From the NCBI RefSeq assembly GCF_000760695.4, contig NZ_JHEG04000001.1, forward strand, positions 3,568,452-3,632,451: DNA of 64,000 nt, written 5' to 3'. This document shows, piece after piece, positions 17,801 through 26,235 of this stretch; positions within the stretch are counted from its first letter, which is position 1, and each line of letters opens with the position of its first letter. Below the pieces are notes generated by a model, which searched no databases, had not been told where the DNA came from, and worked only from the letters and a program-made list of their open reading frames with translations. A program made the translations under genes and the position numbers. The DNA comes from Tolypothrix bouteillei VB521301 (lineage in GTDB: Bacteria > Cyanobacteriota > Cyanobacteriia > Cyanobacteriales > Nostocaceae).

Positions 17801-19318
17801 CGGACGACCCAAGCGTTTTATAATTTGGTAACGCTCATCGATAAGTGTATTCGGGAGAAGGTTGGTGATATCAAGCCCATCCAAGGAAGATTCTTCCACA
17901 GGAACAGAGGAAATAGGGTTTGACACCAGAGAAGAGAATTCTTGCAGTGCTGTACCAGCATCAGGAAAGCGGTCTTGAGGTGCAAAAGCACAAAGCTTCT
18001 GCAACCATATATCCCAAGCAGGGGAGAGTTCGGAATTGCGTTCTGAGGGTTTGACAGGAAACAGAGCATTCTCTTCACTAATTTGATTCGCATCTTCAAA
18101 AGCTGCGACCCCTGTCAGCAAGGTGTAGAAAACCAGCCCAGCAGAGAAAAGATCCGATTGAATGCTTGCTTGGGAAGGGTCGTTTTGACATTCCACAGCT
18201 TGATAAACAGCGTACTCAGCCAAATCTTCTGCAATCTCATCAGCAATGGTACTTGTGTGACTCGGAACGCGAGCATAATCAAAACTCGTCAGGCTCGCTT
18301 GTTCGTCAGCAGCAATTAAAATACTGTCAGGAGTTATGTTGCGGTGAATCACCCCGTGTTTGTGGACGTGTTCCAAAGCACGGAGAACATCCCGGATAAT
18401 AGAAATTTTCTGTTCTAGATTCAAACTGTGCTTTTTAAGGTGTTGGCTGAGAGCTTGTCCCGGTACATCATCAGTCACCAACACAATACCATCATCAGTC
18501 TGACTGATAAAACAATCTCGTACTGGTAATATATTAGGATGGCGAGGAATCTTGAAAACAGCTAAAAAAGCAGTGCCAATAAGCTTGTGTTGTGCTGCTC
18601 TTTCCACTGGTTCTAGCAAGGGGTCAACTTTGTAAACCCGCAAGCGTACAGTACAGTCAGCAGTACCTATCATTTGATTGACTGCACGGTATTCAGTATA
18701 GCGATCGTTTCCTCCCAATTTCTCCTCAACTTGCCAATGCAAATAACGATGGGGGGAAGTTTTTGGTTGAGATTTTCCCCGAATCGCTTTTTCCACATAG
18801 TTGACGTAGGGCTTGATAATCGTCAGCCGTTGGGGTGGAACGCAAGCAACGCTTTGAAAATAGTCAAGACAGCGTTTATCAAGATAAGTGACGTGGTCGC
18901 CATCTTTGTCGCCCTTATCAATGACTTCCACGTCGTCAGAAGTCATCAACACAGTCGCTTGGATGTGAACCCTGCTTAAATGCTGCTGTAGAGCGCGATT
19001 GGTGTCACAGATCGTGCTGCTGATAACTTTAGCGTGTTTTCTTAATTTCTTGAGAGGTGATGGGTAAGGCTGGTAATTCTCCGGATACCAATGACGGTCA
19101 TAAATTTCAATACGCCCGCGCCAGTTCTTGATATCAACAACATAAACACAGTGAGGTGCCAGTATAATCAAGTCAATCTCAAAAATTTCCACACCTTGTT
19201 TAATTTCCAAGTTAGCAAAAATTTTGTAAGAATTAGGCAAATGACCGCGCAAGTAGTTTATCGCCATGCGTTCCGATTCATTTTCCGGTTCGCCAAAAGG
19301 AATGTATTCAGCTGGCAT
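14783..19318 (-). CDS. NERD-pseudokinase-kinase-PglZ fusion protein
   Basis: This giant 1511-residue BREX-like protein has four parts. (1) A NERD nuclease-related domain (about 10-130; FEIDLIILAPHCVYVVDIKNW). (2) A first Ser/Thr kinase domain (about 195-460) whose catalytic loop reads HRNITP (Asp replaced) and lacks DFG, so it is probably a pseudokinase. (3) A second kinase (about 495-755) with CHQDIKPSN and DFN in place of DFG. (4) A C-terminal PglZ alkaline-phosphatase-fold domain (about 1130-1400) with VVVDGLGW, ASDHGQ and GSHGG metal-binding motifs. Parts 1-3 match PglW of BREX type 2; in known systems PglW and PglZ are usually separate genes. Residues about 750-772 are a repeat-derived linker. 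ATG 19318; it lies downstream of the giant ATPase gene. Confidence 0.85.
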   Translation of the reverse strand: MPAEYIPFGEPENESERMAINYLRGHLPNSYKIFANLEIKQGVEIFEIDLIILAPHCVYVVDIKNWRGRIEIYDRHWYPENYQPYPSPLKKLRKHAKVISSTICDTNRALQQHLSRVHIQATVLMTSDDVEVIDKGDKDGDHVTYLDKRCLDYFQSVACVPPQRLTIIKPYVNYVEKAIRGKSQPKTSPHRYLHWQVEEKLGGNDRYTEYRAVNQMIGTADCTVRLRVYKVDPLLEPVERAAQHKLIGTAFLAVFKIPRHPNILPVRDCFISQTDDGIVLVTDDVPGQALSQHLKKHSLNLEQKISIIRDVLRALEHVHKHGVIHRNITPDSILIAADEQASLTSFDYARVPSHTSTIADEIAEDLAEYAVYQAVECQNDPSQASIQSDLFSAGLVFYTLLTGVAAFEDANQISEENALFPVKPSERNSELSPAWDIWLQKLCAFAPQDRFPDAGTALQEFSSLVSNPISSVPVEESSLDGLDITNLLPNTLIDERYQIIKRLGRPGSFGVAYQVFDTLGEVERVLKLVTKDRYSVYERLQQEYKTLQKVPKHPHIVEVIWAGQLKDDTPFIVFEYVQGQDVQHLIETKAISVKQSIEIVAQTAVGLSHLHEHKVCHQDIKPSNLLVTDTGVRIIDFNVAVSDGDEIVISAGTRRYLPPDCKLTSSLTLAEKIDRDLYALGIVFYECVTGCYPFDEPQPPKKKLPRDPREVKGCENLDGELVKLLMRAIAPQRSKRFSSAEEFLAELGGINRRGAEVAEEREERGDGEREISLFEVPIRNEVNGDKPVVLDPTELYEIPPGYTAIATEVDWMRSFGVSGSPWWVKGKRLCDWAVEWLQVWNRMDEVAEIKPDPKVRLQSLFGSLPLPQEWSDKQILALVTRLDSYPQENPIARLLADVLGHEEIWFGEASITHLATWLTVRVPQECKPLEKVWQQQFQDCDLATYYLTEDKFQLLRCWLGIAKPSLTELGKYSLDIPDIIAQEFDRYWEQQMYLTQGEVLKHLPPHQAGMERIASIALKVAKQRPNWSDRVKETGIAVYLSYQQKQELQDLQSPTQPELLPLDASPSQALTWVTQSYLPFRRWEVISQPLERRTSERLADSFVEWMLLHYPQMKVDSVENSYLNYSVASPVRDLCQSGPVLWVVVDGLGWLDHMELLSILSQNHQLAVEKDIEPRFSILPTKTEYAKGSLYSQLLPNSSAWEKDSIKKAFAKMGLGEHYTDNRIDRLRKDLRKRKHKLYCWDTTQFDELHHNSSDWQHLYNIKRPYTLELIAREIVSFVEEYPNPEELRVAIASDHGQILGTSEKITCPRELEPQGRIAIGKTTDPRFVVLESDRYGLPNDISVVRSSATISSFNYNSDKKILGSHGGLFPEEVVVGFSVLKKTIQRSPVIITCHGEGEAGKPGRIEITIDNSNSVPLTDLYLYIKELPSFDTKKPLEKTIPANQRVSFQLTIPKTPELSLTHESDRLPLSGELTFKFAGRETNSANLTLDSQITITQMFISQGFNIDEFL
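17041..17070. repeat. Interspersed repeat word inside the PglZ fusion gene
   Basis: 'cctctgcgacctcagcgcct' followed by 'ctgcggttta' is the common cyanobacterial intergenic word seen also at 10002-10023 and 38900-38930. Here it is translated in frame as NRRGAEVAEE, followed by a low-complexity Glu/Arg stretch, between kinase 2 and the PglZ part. Confidence 0.7.
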
Positions 19319-19440
19319 TAAAATGTCTCCATTGTATTTGATAAATGATCTCTTCGGGAATGTTTGGTAAGGTCTTGGCGATTGGAAATCGCGACTACAC
19401 AGGCGAAACCCACCTGCATGGGTTTCTAAACCCTAATAGG

Positions 19441-22400
19441 TTATTTTAAATATCCTTCTAACTTCTTCAGCAAACCTTCTTGTTTCTTACGCGGAAGTCT
19501 TTCAAATAAAGTGATGATTTGACTTTCTGTATCCTGGTTTTGAATTTCTACACAGAGATTAATCATCTGTTCTAGAATTTGCTTTTGTTCTGGTTCTAGG
19601 ATACCTTCGTGTTGACGTTTCTGCTGACGAATTTGTTTGTACAATTCATTAGCAGAGGTTAGTTTTTTTGATGCATTGGTATACTCTTCCAAGCGGGTAG
19701 ACTGGGTTTCTAAATTATCCAACCATATTTTTGCAGCCTCTTTTTGCTGGTTTTCTATCTGCTGCTGAGTTCCATTTAGGTTGGTTAGCATGGAATCAAA
19801 TACAGTTTGTACTGTGGGAGTCATGTTTTCCTTGTGCTGTCGCCATTGAAGCAATCTTTCTCTTTCTGCTTGACAAGCTGCAATAGTATCCAGTTTTTGA
19901 ATGGTAGAGATTTGCAGCAGCTCGATCAGTAAGCTAACTTCCGCACAAATGGCTTGGTAGCGCTGTTCTTCTTGAGACTCCCGATAGTATGCTAATTTGG
20001 TTGCGAGTTCTCCCTGTAGTTTTTGAGCTTCTTTTAAAGTTTTGATAGTGGGGAGTTTTCTTTGAAGTTCGTCTAGTTGTCCTATGTAGCCCTGCTTTCT
20101 TTGCAGAAGCTGCTCTTGCCATTTTTGGAATTTGGGTCGAAAGCGTTCTATATTATGTAAGTTGGCTTGTCCGTCAGCAAGTGTTGCTAGAGTGCGATCG
20201 CAAGCTGCAATGGATTGGCTTTGTTGGTACAGGTTTTCCCAATGGCGAAGGTGTTCTAGATCTTCTAAGACTAAATTGATTTGAGTTTGAAGTTGTTGAT
20301 AGGTGGGATATTCTGTAGAGTCTTTAAAGACAAAATCTAACTTGGCGTACTCCTCTCGCAGTTGATTTATTTGTTGGGAGGTTTCTAATTGAGACAGGCG
20401 ATCGCGCAAATTTTGGAGATTGTTTTTGTACTCTATTGCTTTATCTCTAAACTGCTTGAGGAGTTTATTGATTTCTTGAGTAAATTGTTCTGGAGAGTTT
20501 AGGTTGTTCTGTAAAATTGCAATCGCCTCAAGAGCTTCCTCACATAGAGAAATTGTATTTGTCTTGGCGATCGTATACTGGCGGATAGACTCCAGTGTTT
20601 TGCGATCTTGCTGTTTTTTCTGCCACTCTTCATATTGGCGTTCAAGATTTCTCGATGCTTCTTCAAAATTGTTGTGCAAGCCGGAAAACTGCTCGTTTCG
20701 GAATACGATATCTCGGAGTTTTTGAAGTATTTTTTTTAATTCATTGTACTTTGACTCTTGCTGAATTGGTTGTTGACAATCTTCAAAAACTTGAGAGAAT
20801 TTATGAGAAATCACTGTGTATCCCTCAGACTTTAATTGCTCGAGTACTTGTTGTTCTTCTAAAGAGACAAATCCAGCCAAAAATGAAAAACTTAATTGAG
20901 TTAATTCTTGGTATGCTTTGAAAGCATCAAACAAATCTTGGTTGTTTGTTATATTTTGTAAATATTGCCTTCCATCGTCAAGGAGATTGTGAATTCTCTC
21001 TGCTGATTGTTCTTCATTTTGTCGTTCTAGAACTATACGATTGAGACGTTCTAAAAGATTATTTAATCTTTGCCGACTTTCATCATTGAAGCGGTTTAGC
21101 TGACGATTAATACTCTGGCTTAGATGCATGGCTTCAATAAGTGACAGACTTGAAGTAAATCGATCTTCCCAAGCAGCAATTTGTGTGAAAAGTTCGTTCT
21201 GTTTCTCTTCTAAAGATTGAATAATGTTTCTGTATGTGCTTGTTTCTCTAACAGATGGAACGCTAATAACCAAACTTTCAATTTGATTCTGTATATCAAC
21301 ATACTCATTTTGAGTCGCTAAAGTACTTAAGCTCCTGTAAAGATTTTCTATTCTTTCAAGGTAATTGTTAACTTTTGCTTGCTCTTCTATTTCTGCTAAC
21401 CTGATATCAGAAGCTTGGATTGCACTTTGTAAAGTTTCTAAAAATCGAATTGGTAAGCTAGAAACTAATCTTATTCGCTCCAATAATCTCTGGATGTTCG
21501 CTTTATAAGCACCACATTCAGCTTGCGTATTTAAGGACTGAGAACGGGCTTTTTCTACTTCCAGAAATTGTCCTATTTTCTCGATCGCCGCTTGCATGGC
21601 TTCTCCATGCTTTGTTGTCTGCTGTGCTGTAGGACAGATAGATAAGTTATCCTCAGCAATTACCGATAATGGCTCTTGCAATTGAGAACAGATGAGTAAT
21701 AAAGTCTCAATATCTGTTTGTGTAAAATTATTTATTTGTAGTAAATTATCTACCTCTACAACAGGTTCCATCAGTTGTTCGAGTCGTGCTACTCCCTTCC
21801 TCAATTTATCTTGCGTAGTCTTCAGTTCGGAAACTTTTGTAGGATCTGATGGGTTAGAAAGATAATTTTCAATGTCTTGAATAAATTGCCGTGCTTGTTC
21901 CCAATTGATAGAATTGGGTACTTCCGGATAAGCAACAGGTAGGCGACGAATTAGATAAGTTCTGCCATTTTTAATCCAGATGTTAACAAAATCTTTAGGC
22001 TTATCAAAAACATTTGTTGATGCCCAATTTTTTAAGGGTTCTGTACGAATTTGAACCATTTCTGATTTTTTTTGTGGAATCCCAAAACCACCTTTGAGGG
22101 AGACTTCTGCACGGTGATAAGCCAGCCAAGCAGTAAATAGAATTGTAAAGGTATACTCGTTGTAGCCGTAGGGGGGACGCGATAAAGTTTCCCAAATTTT
22201 GACAATCTCAACAGAATTTTCAGTTTTGTCCCCTAAATCTGTTATTTCTGAAATTTTGTCCCAAGCAACCCTAATATTGCGATGTGATGGAACGACAACA
22301 GAATACTTTTGAGACGTGGCTTTTAAGAGTCGCCAAGAATTTACAAAAACTGGATTGACTACATTTTCGTAACTTTTTCTTGGAAAGGCTTGAGGACGCA

Positions 22401-24831
22401 AGTCATTTTCTAGCAGGCGCTTAGATACAAAGCTAATAACTTCCGAGCCTGCAGAACTCTTCAATGCCATTTTATCTACCTTGTCAACCGGGGGAACAAA
22501 AGGATACTGTTCCTGAAGTACGGCGCTAACAATAGGAGAAAGGTAATTGCGATCGCTGGTAGGAATTTTGTCTTCAATGTAACAGTGATAAGTCGAGGAT
22601 TTGAAGATCTCTGAGGTGGTATCGAGGATTTGCTTTTGGTATTGCTGCTTGAGTTGAGACACTGCGGCTCCAAAATCCTGAACTGATTTTTTCTCAAGCA
22701 CTGAGTTTTCCTGTAGCAGTCGCGCCAGTTTCTCTATAGGTTGAGAGGAGATCGCAACGACAACTTGACCTTTAACTGGGGAATGTTCTAACACTTGAGA
22801 CACTTCTCTCCTGAGGGCTAGCAACTCCTCAGCAGATTCACCAATGACATAAGCGACAATACCAGATGTATCTATAGATTTTACAGTTTGTTTGCCAGAT
22901 AGAGTTTGTTTGAGTTTGGTGACAGTAAAAACCTTATTTTGGAAACACCAATCTTCACTACACAGACGATTTGACTCAATAAACCGAGTGGGTGTGGTAT
23001 CGCCACCAAGATCTCGGTCGATATATAACTGACAGTGTCTTGCTACCGATTCGAGCGTAGCAGATTTATTAGCTGTTTCTTCTTTAATGCGTCTTCTTAA
23101 CTCATCAATACCAAACCCACCAGAATAAAAACAATAGGTATTGTCTGCTTCATTTAGAAAAATAACTTCTCGGATTTGACAAAGCTTATCTAACGCCAAT
23201 TTAACTGTTGTAGCAGACAATCCTGTCAGCAAGCTTAAAATGTCTTCATGCCTTTCCCGATCCAATTTGGTCAACTTTCCACGACTGGCATAGAATAGCA
23301 GCAAAGCTTTTAAGACCAACATCTCATTGCGATCGGCATCAGCAGATGCTTTGACCTTAGTAGCAGAGTTATTATAATTTGAATACAGTGAGGAATATTC
23401 TGAATTAGCCTCGGGATTAGCGAAGTTGCTTTCAAAAGCATCAACCAAAGCCACAGGATAGATAAGATTGAGACTACTGTTGTTTTCTACAGTTTGTTCT
23501 TGAATAAATCTTTTTACATCTTCTTGAACAAACTGGATCGCAGTACGCCCTTGAGTAAAGTCTAAGTTACACAGCAAATAAGAAGTAAGGGGATGCAGTG
23601 GGTAGCAACCAACAGTGATATTCTGGAAAAACTGCGTGTCTGTCCAGTTGCGGTTTTGATAGTAGTTAGCAGTACGCTTTTGGAAAATCGTTGTATTAGT
23701 AGCCAGTAATGTACTGCGCCACTTGCTGAGAAATTCTTGCCATGCTGCTGTTTTTTCTTCCTGTTTCAGCAAACTATTTAAAACCAATTCCAAACTTGCT
23801 GCAGGTTCGTAAGTGCTGGGAAGCAGTTCCAATCGGGAAACCAATCTGTTGTAATCCTCAACATTTTTTAATGGAGTGACTCTTCCCGGTCTTCTTTGGG
23901 TTAAACTGAGGAGAGCAATTTTTCCTTTGAATCTTTCACAGATATTGGTAATATTTTGAAGTGCAGTACTACCAGCCCGAACAGGATCGCTAGCCCACAT
24001 TTGCAAGTAATTATAAAGTTCATCAAATAGAATTAAAATTCCTTGGTAGCGAGGATTTACACCCATGCAAAAGTTGGTAATTAAATCCGCAAGAATTGCT
24101 TCTATGTCAACGTTTGTCTCAAAATCTAGTGGTATACCCGTTCTTGTCAGCTTGCGGCTAATTTCTTTGACAAGAGAAATCACTTCATAGTTATCATCTC
24201 TAAGAAGCTGTATAATGCTATCAATATCACCCTCTGGATTGCCTAATTCAGAAAGATATTCCTCTGCTTCTTGACGCTGCTCAGGAGTTAAGTTTTCCAG
24301 ATACTCAAGAGGAAGGCGACAAACTTGCTGACCTAAAGAACTTACAATTTCTTCTGCTTCTAAAGTTTTTTTCACAGCTTTTAGAAAGTGCTTGTGTAGG
24401 TCTATAGGTTTGTCACCACTAAGACAAATTACCAAATTTCTCCCACGTTTTTTATATTGTTTTAAATCTTCTAAAATCGGGCTGCTTGCAGAAGTGGCGT
24501 ATTCAATCTGCTGCAAAACACCCCGCACCTCTTCACTGTCATAGGGTTTTTGAAAAAAGTTAGCAACTGCTAGAGCAAAGTGAGATTTTCCCTTCCCATA
24601 ATCCTGCACCATTAAGTGAACATTTGGCTCGCTTGGACTGTGAAAGCTATTCCTTAAAGCTCTCAACACACCCACTGTAGAGGAATTTATTTTTTTGGGG
24701 TCGGATTCATAGTTAAATACAAAACCCTGACACAGACGCAGATTTTTGTCCTTATCCTCCATAAGCTCAAAAGTGACAGCATTGGCGACAAGGGCGGTTT
24801 CATTGATTTTTACAAGTTGGTTGAGGAGCAT
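19441..24831 (-). CDS. Giant P-loop ATPase with coiled coils (PglY/BrxC-like)
   Basis: This large ATPase of the BREX-like module has about 1796 residues from ATG 24831 (MLLNQLVKINETALV). An in-frame TTG at 24918 would add 29 residues without family-like sequence. The N-terminal NTPase has Walker A DYGKGKSHFA and Walker B ILILFDELYNYLQMW, followed by a helical region like that of the other P-loop ATPase in this window (42840-46355). The last 800 residues are almost continuous coiled coil (Gln/Glu/Leu-rich). In BREX the equivalent PglY/BrxC binds DNA and partners such as PglZ/PglX; here the PglZ fusion lies directly downstream. No methyltransferase PglX is present. Family placement is by architecture and context. 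Confidence 0.72.
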   Translation of the reverse strand: MLLNQLVKINETALVANAVTFELMEDKDKNLRLCQGFVFNYESDPKKINSSTVGVLRALRNSFHSPSEPNVHLMVQDYGKGKSHFALAVANFFQKPYDSEEVRGVLQQIEYATSASSPILEDLKQYKKRGRNLVICLSGDKPIDLHKHFLKAVKKTLEAEEIVSSLGQQVCRLPLEYLENLTPEQRQEAEEYLSELGNPEGDIDSIIQLLRDDNYEVISLVKEISRKLTRTGIPLDFETNVDIEAILADLITNFCMGVNPRYQGILILFDELYNYLQMWASDPVRAGSTALQNITNICERFKGKIALLSLTQRRPGRVTPLKNVEDYNRLVSRLELLPSTYEPAASLELVLNSLLKQEEKTAAWQEFLSKWRSTLLATNTTIFQKRTANYYQNRNWTDTQFFQNITVGCYPLHPLTSYLLCNLDFTQGRTAIQFVQEDVKRFIQEQTVENNSSLNLIYPVALVDAFESNFANPEANSEYSSLYSNYNNSATKVKASADADRNEMLVLKALLLFYASRGKLTKLDRERHEDILSLLTGLSATTVKLALDKLCQIREVIFLNEADNTYCFYSGGFGIDELRRRIKEETANKSATLESVARHCQLYIDRDLGGDTTPTRFIESNRLCSEDWCFQNKVFTVTKLKQTLSGKQTVKSIDTSGIVAYVIGESAEELLALRREVSQVLEHSPVKGQVVVAISSQPIEKLARLLQENSVLEKKSVQDFGAAVSQLKQQYQKQILDTTSEIFKSSTYHCYIEDKIPTSDRNYLSPIVSAVLQEQYPFVPPVDKVDKMALKSSAGSEVISFVSKRLLENDLRPQAFPRKSYENVVNPVFVNSWRLLKATSQKYSVVVPSHRNIRVAWDKISEITDLGDKTENSVEIVKIWETLSRPPYGYNEYTFTILFTAWLAYHRAEVSLKGGFGIPQKKSEMVQIRTEPLKNWASTNVFDKPKDFVNIWIKNGRTYLIRRLPVAYPEVPNSINWEQARQFIQDIENYLSNPSDPTKVSELKTTQDKLRKGVARLEQLMEPVVEVDNLLQINNFTQTDIETLLLICSQLQEPLSVIAEDNLSICPTAQQTTKHGEAMQAAIEKIGQFLEVEKARSQSLNTQAECGAYKANIQRLLERIRLVSSLPIRFLETLQSAIQASDIRLAEIEEQAKVNNYLERIENLYRSLSTLATQNEYVDIQNQIESLVISVPSVRETSTYRNIIQSLEEKQNELFTQIAAWEDRFTSSLSLIEAMHLSQSINRQLNRFNDESRQRLNNLLERLNRIVLERQNEEQSAERIHNLLDDGRQYLQNITNNQDLFDAFKAYQELTQLSFSFLAGFVSLEEQQVLEQLKSEGYTVISHKFSQVFEDCQQPIQQESKYNELKKILQKLRDIVFRNEQFSGLHNNFEEASRNLERQYEEWQKKQQDRKTLESIRQYTIAKTNTISLCEEALEAIAILQNNLNSPEQFTQEINKLLKQFRDKAIEYKNNLQNLRDRLSQLETSQQINQLREEYAKLDFVFKDSTEYPTYQQLQTQINLVLEDLEHLRHWENLYQQSQSIAACDRTLATLADGQANLHNIERFRPKFQKWQEQLLQRKQGYIGQLDELQRKLPTIKTLKEAQKLQGELATKLAYYRESQEEQRYQAICAEVSLLIELLQISTIQKLDTIAACQAERERLLQWRQHKENMTPTVQTVFDSMLTNLNGTQQQIENQQKEAAKIWLDNLETQSTRLEEYTNASKKLTSANELYKQIRQQKRQHEGILEPEQKQILEQMINLCVEIQNQDTESQIITLFERLPRKKQEGLLKKLEGYLK

Positions 24832-24948
24832 AGAAAATGGGAGGTTGAGAATAGAGTTAGAGATGAGTCGCTGGCTTTCTTCTTTGCATTTTTGCAACGA
24901 TTGTCTGAGACATAGCAATCCTAAATTATTTGTAAAAAATTTGAATCG

Positions 24949-24998
24949 CTATTAGCCATTAGCCATTAGTTTTATATTTCAGTTAGGACTGCCATATA
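24949..24998 (-). repeat. Partial copy of the dispersed 55-bp element
   Basis: It reads attagccattag, then 'tatatttcagttaggactgc', matching the right-hand copy at 31547-31603 in the same orientation, but shortened in the middle. Confidence 0.6.
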
Positions 24999-25000
24999 TC

Positions 25001-25429
25001 TCAAATATGCAACATACGGCTATCATCCCAGTTAGAAGGTGTTAACTGACTGGGTAATAAGATCCATAAGATGCTTTGTAAATGTCTTGTATAGAAAAGG
25101 TTTTGCCAGAATAGAGTGATTGGGCTGTTCGATCGCACGTGCAGATAGGTAATCAGACAATCTAAGTCTTTAAGAAGCACGACGGGCTTGGAAGTATTGG
25201 CACACATAGCTTTGATTGCATCAAGTTCTCTCTCCAGCCAAAGATGCAACGTGAGGAAAGGCTTACTAGTATCAATACGGTTAAGCAGATGATCGCGGTA
25301 ACTAATTAGATCGGCATTTTCACGGTAAACCAATCGTCTGAGTTCTGAGTCGTTAGGGGTGTCCCATATAAGTAAGTGAGGGCGATCGCTTGGTTGCGCC
25401 TCTCGCAATTTTAAATCGTCAACTGGCAT
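25001..25429 (-). CDS. Small protein translationally coupled to a (now lost) DUF4007 gene
   Basis: The 142-residue protein starts MPVDDLKLREAQPSDRPHLL. It reads like an alpha/beta NTPase-fold remnant: PVVLLKDLDCLITYL resembles a Walker B strand and SILWILLPSQL a sensor strand, but no P-loop is visible. BREX type 3 has a small P-loop protein, BrxF, of similar size between or near large ATPases; relationship is possible but unproven. ATG 25429 overlaps by 11 bp the stop of a DUF4007-gene remnant, and a broken copy of the same junction survives at 33873-33911. DUF4007, then this gene, then the giant ATPase was therefore the ancestral order. Confidence 0.65.
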   Translation of the reverse strand: MPVDDLKLREAQPSDRPHLLIWDTPNDSELRRLVYRENADLISYRDHLLNRIDTSKPFLTLHLWLERELDAIKAMCANTSKPVVLLKDLDCLITYLHVRSNSPITLFWQNLFYTRHLQSILWILLPSQLTPSNWDDSRMLHI

Positions 25430-25480
25430 ATGCTTTTTCCAACAACCATAGGAAGCCAGACCAACTGTGAGATAAAAAAC
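25419..25480 (-). pseudogene. 3' stub of a DUF4007-like gene
   Basis: Reading minus into the small gene at 25429, the frame gives W-S-G-F-L-W-LLEKAYAS and stop. The intact paralogues end W-T-D-P-L-x-LLEKAY. 'atatgctttttccaacaa' is identical in all three. Upstream of about 25480 the similarity stops where the Rpn cluster begins. Confidence 0.6.
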
Positions 25481-25817
25481 TGTAGAGGCGCAGAGCCCGC
25501 AGAGAGAGTGGGAATCGAAGCATGAGTATACAAAGACTGTTAATATGTATAAATTATATCTTTAAAAAAAGAAATTGCCATCCGACTTGAGAAAATGTAA
25601 CTTACAGTACGCTCCTGCTCAAATTGCTTAAATGCCTATCCCCTATCTCCCCTCAACCTCAGAGGAGACCACTCACCGCAAAGGACTTGATTGAACCCTG
25701 CGTAGCGCCCTCTTTATTTGTGTAGCTGCAATTTCCAATCGTCGGCGTTTTTTCCCTCATTGGGATGTTCCCTATAGATTCCGAATATCTGTTGCTTTTA
25801 ATACTTATTTGTAACTC
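25481..25817. other. Intergenic region at the edge of the Rpn cluster
   Basis: No gene was recognised. The last 45 bp (from about 25772) are the start of the tandem-duplicated Rpn unit. Confidence 0.3.
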
Positions 25818-26219
25818 TTATGATTGATTCGCTTCTAACCAATTCAATAAATCCTCAAGAACTGTAAAATCTAACAAAGCCTCAGCAAGTGTTTCTAATT
25901 GTGTTGTTGAGAGGGTTTGAATTCTTTGCTTGAGAAATTCTGGTAACGTTCCTACCCGTCTTTGCAGTAACCGTAGTATTAGTAACTGTTCGCCTTCGAG
26001 CTTTCCTTCCAATCTGCCTTCAAGCTTGCCTTTCAATCTGCCTTCGAGCTTTCCTTCCTGTTTTCCCCGCTCATAACCAATACGCTCGCCTGTAGTAATG
26101 TAACTCATTCTCCGCTCCTGTTCAAACTGCTTAAATTCCTGCCAAAACTCTGCTTCCAATCCTGTTAGTAAAATCGGAATCCACATGGAATATAGATTCC
26201 GAATATCTGTTGCTTTCAA
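25818..26219 (-). pseudogene. Duplicated C-terminal fragment of an Rpn-family transposase-like protein
   Basis: It encodes 133 residues: TGLEAEFWQEFKQFEQERRMSY, then a KLEG/RLKG repeat tract, then LLILRLLQRRVGTLPEFLKQ. It is nearly identical to the C-terminal half of the neighbour at 26236-26865 but lacks the nuclease part. It arose by tandem duplication of a unit of about 420 bp (about 25774-26190 copied from 26193-26636). The number of KLEG repeats differs between copies, consistent with slippage. Confidence 0.75.
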
Positions 26220-26235
26220 TGCTTATTTGTGGCTC

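Noticed and set aside
25001..25429. Firm BrxF call for the 142-residue protein
   Set aside because: Size and context fit, but no P-loop can be seen; left as unnamed.
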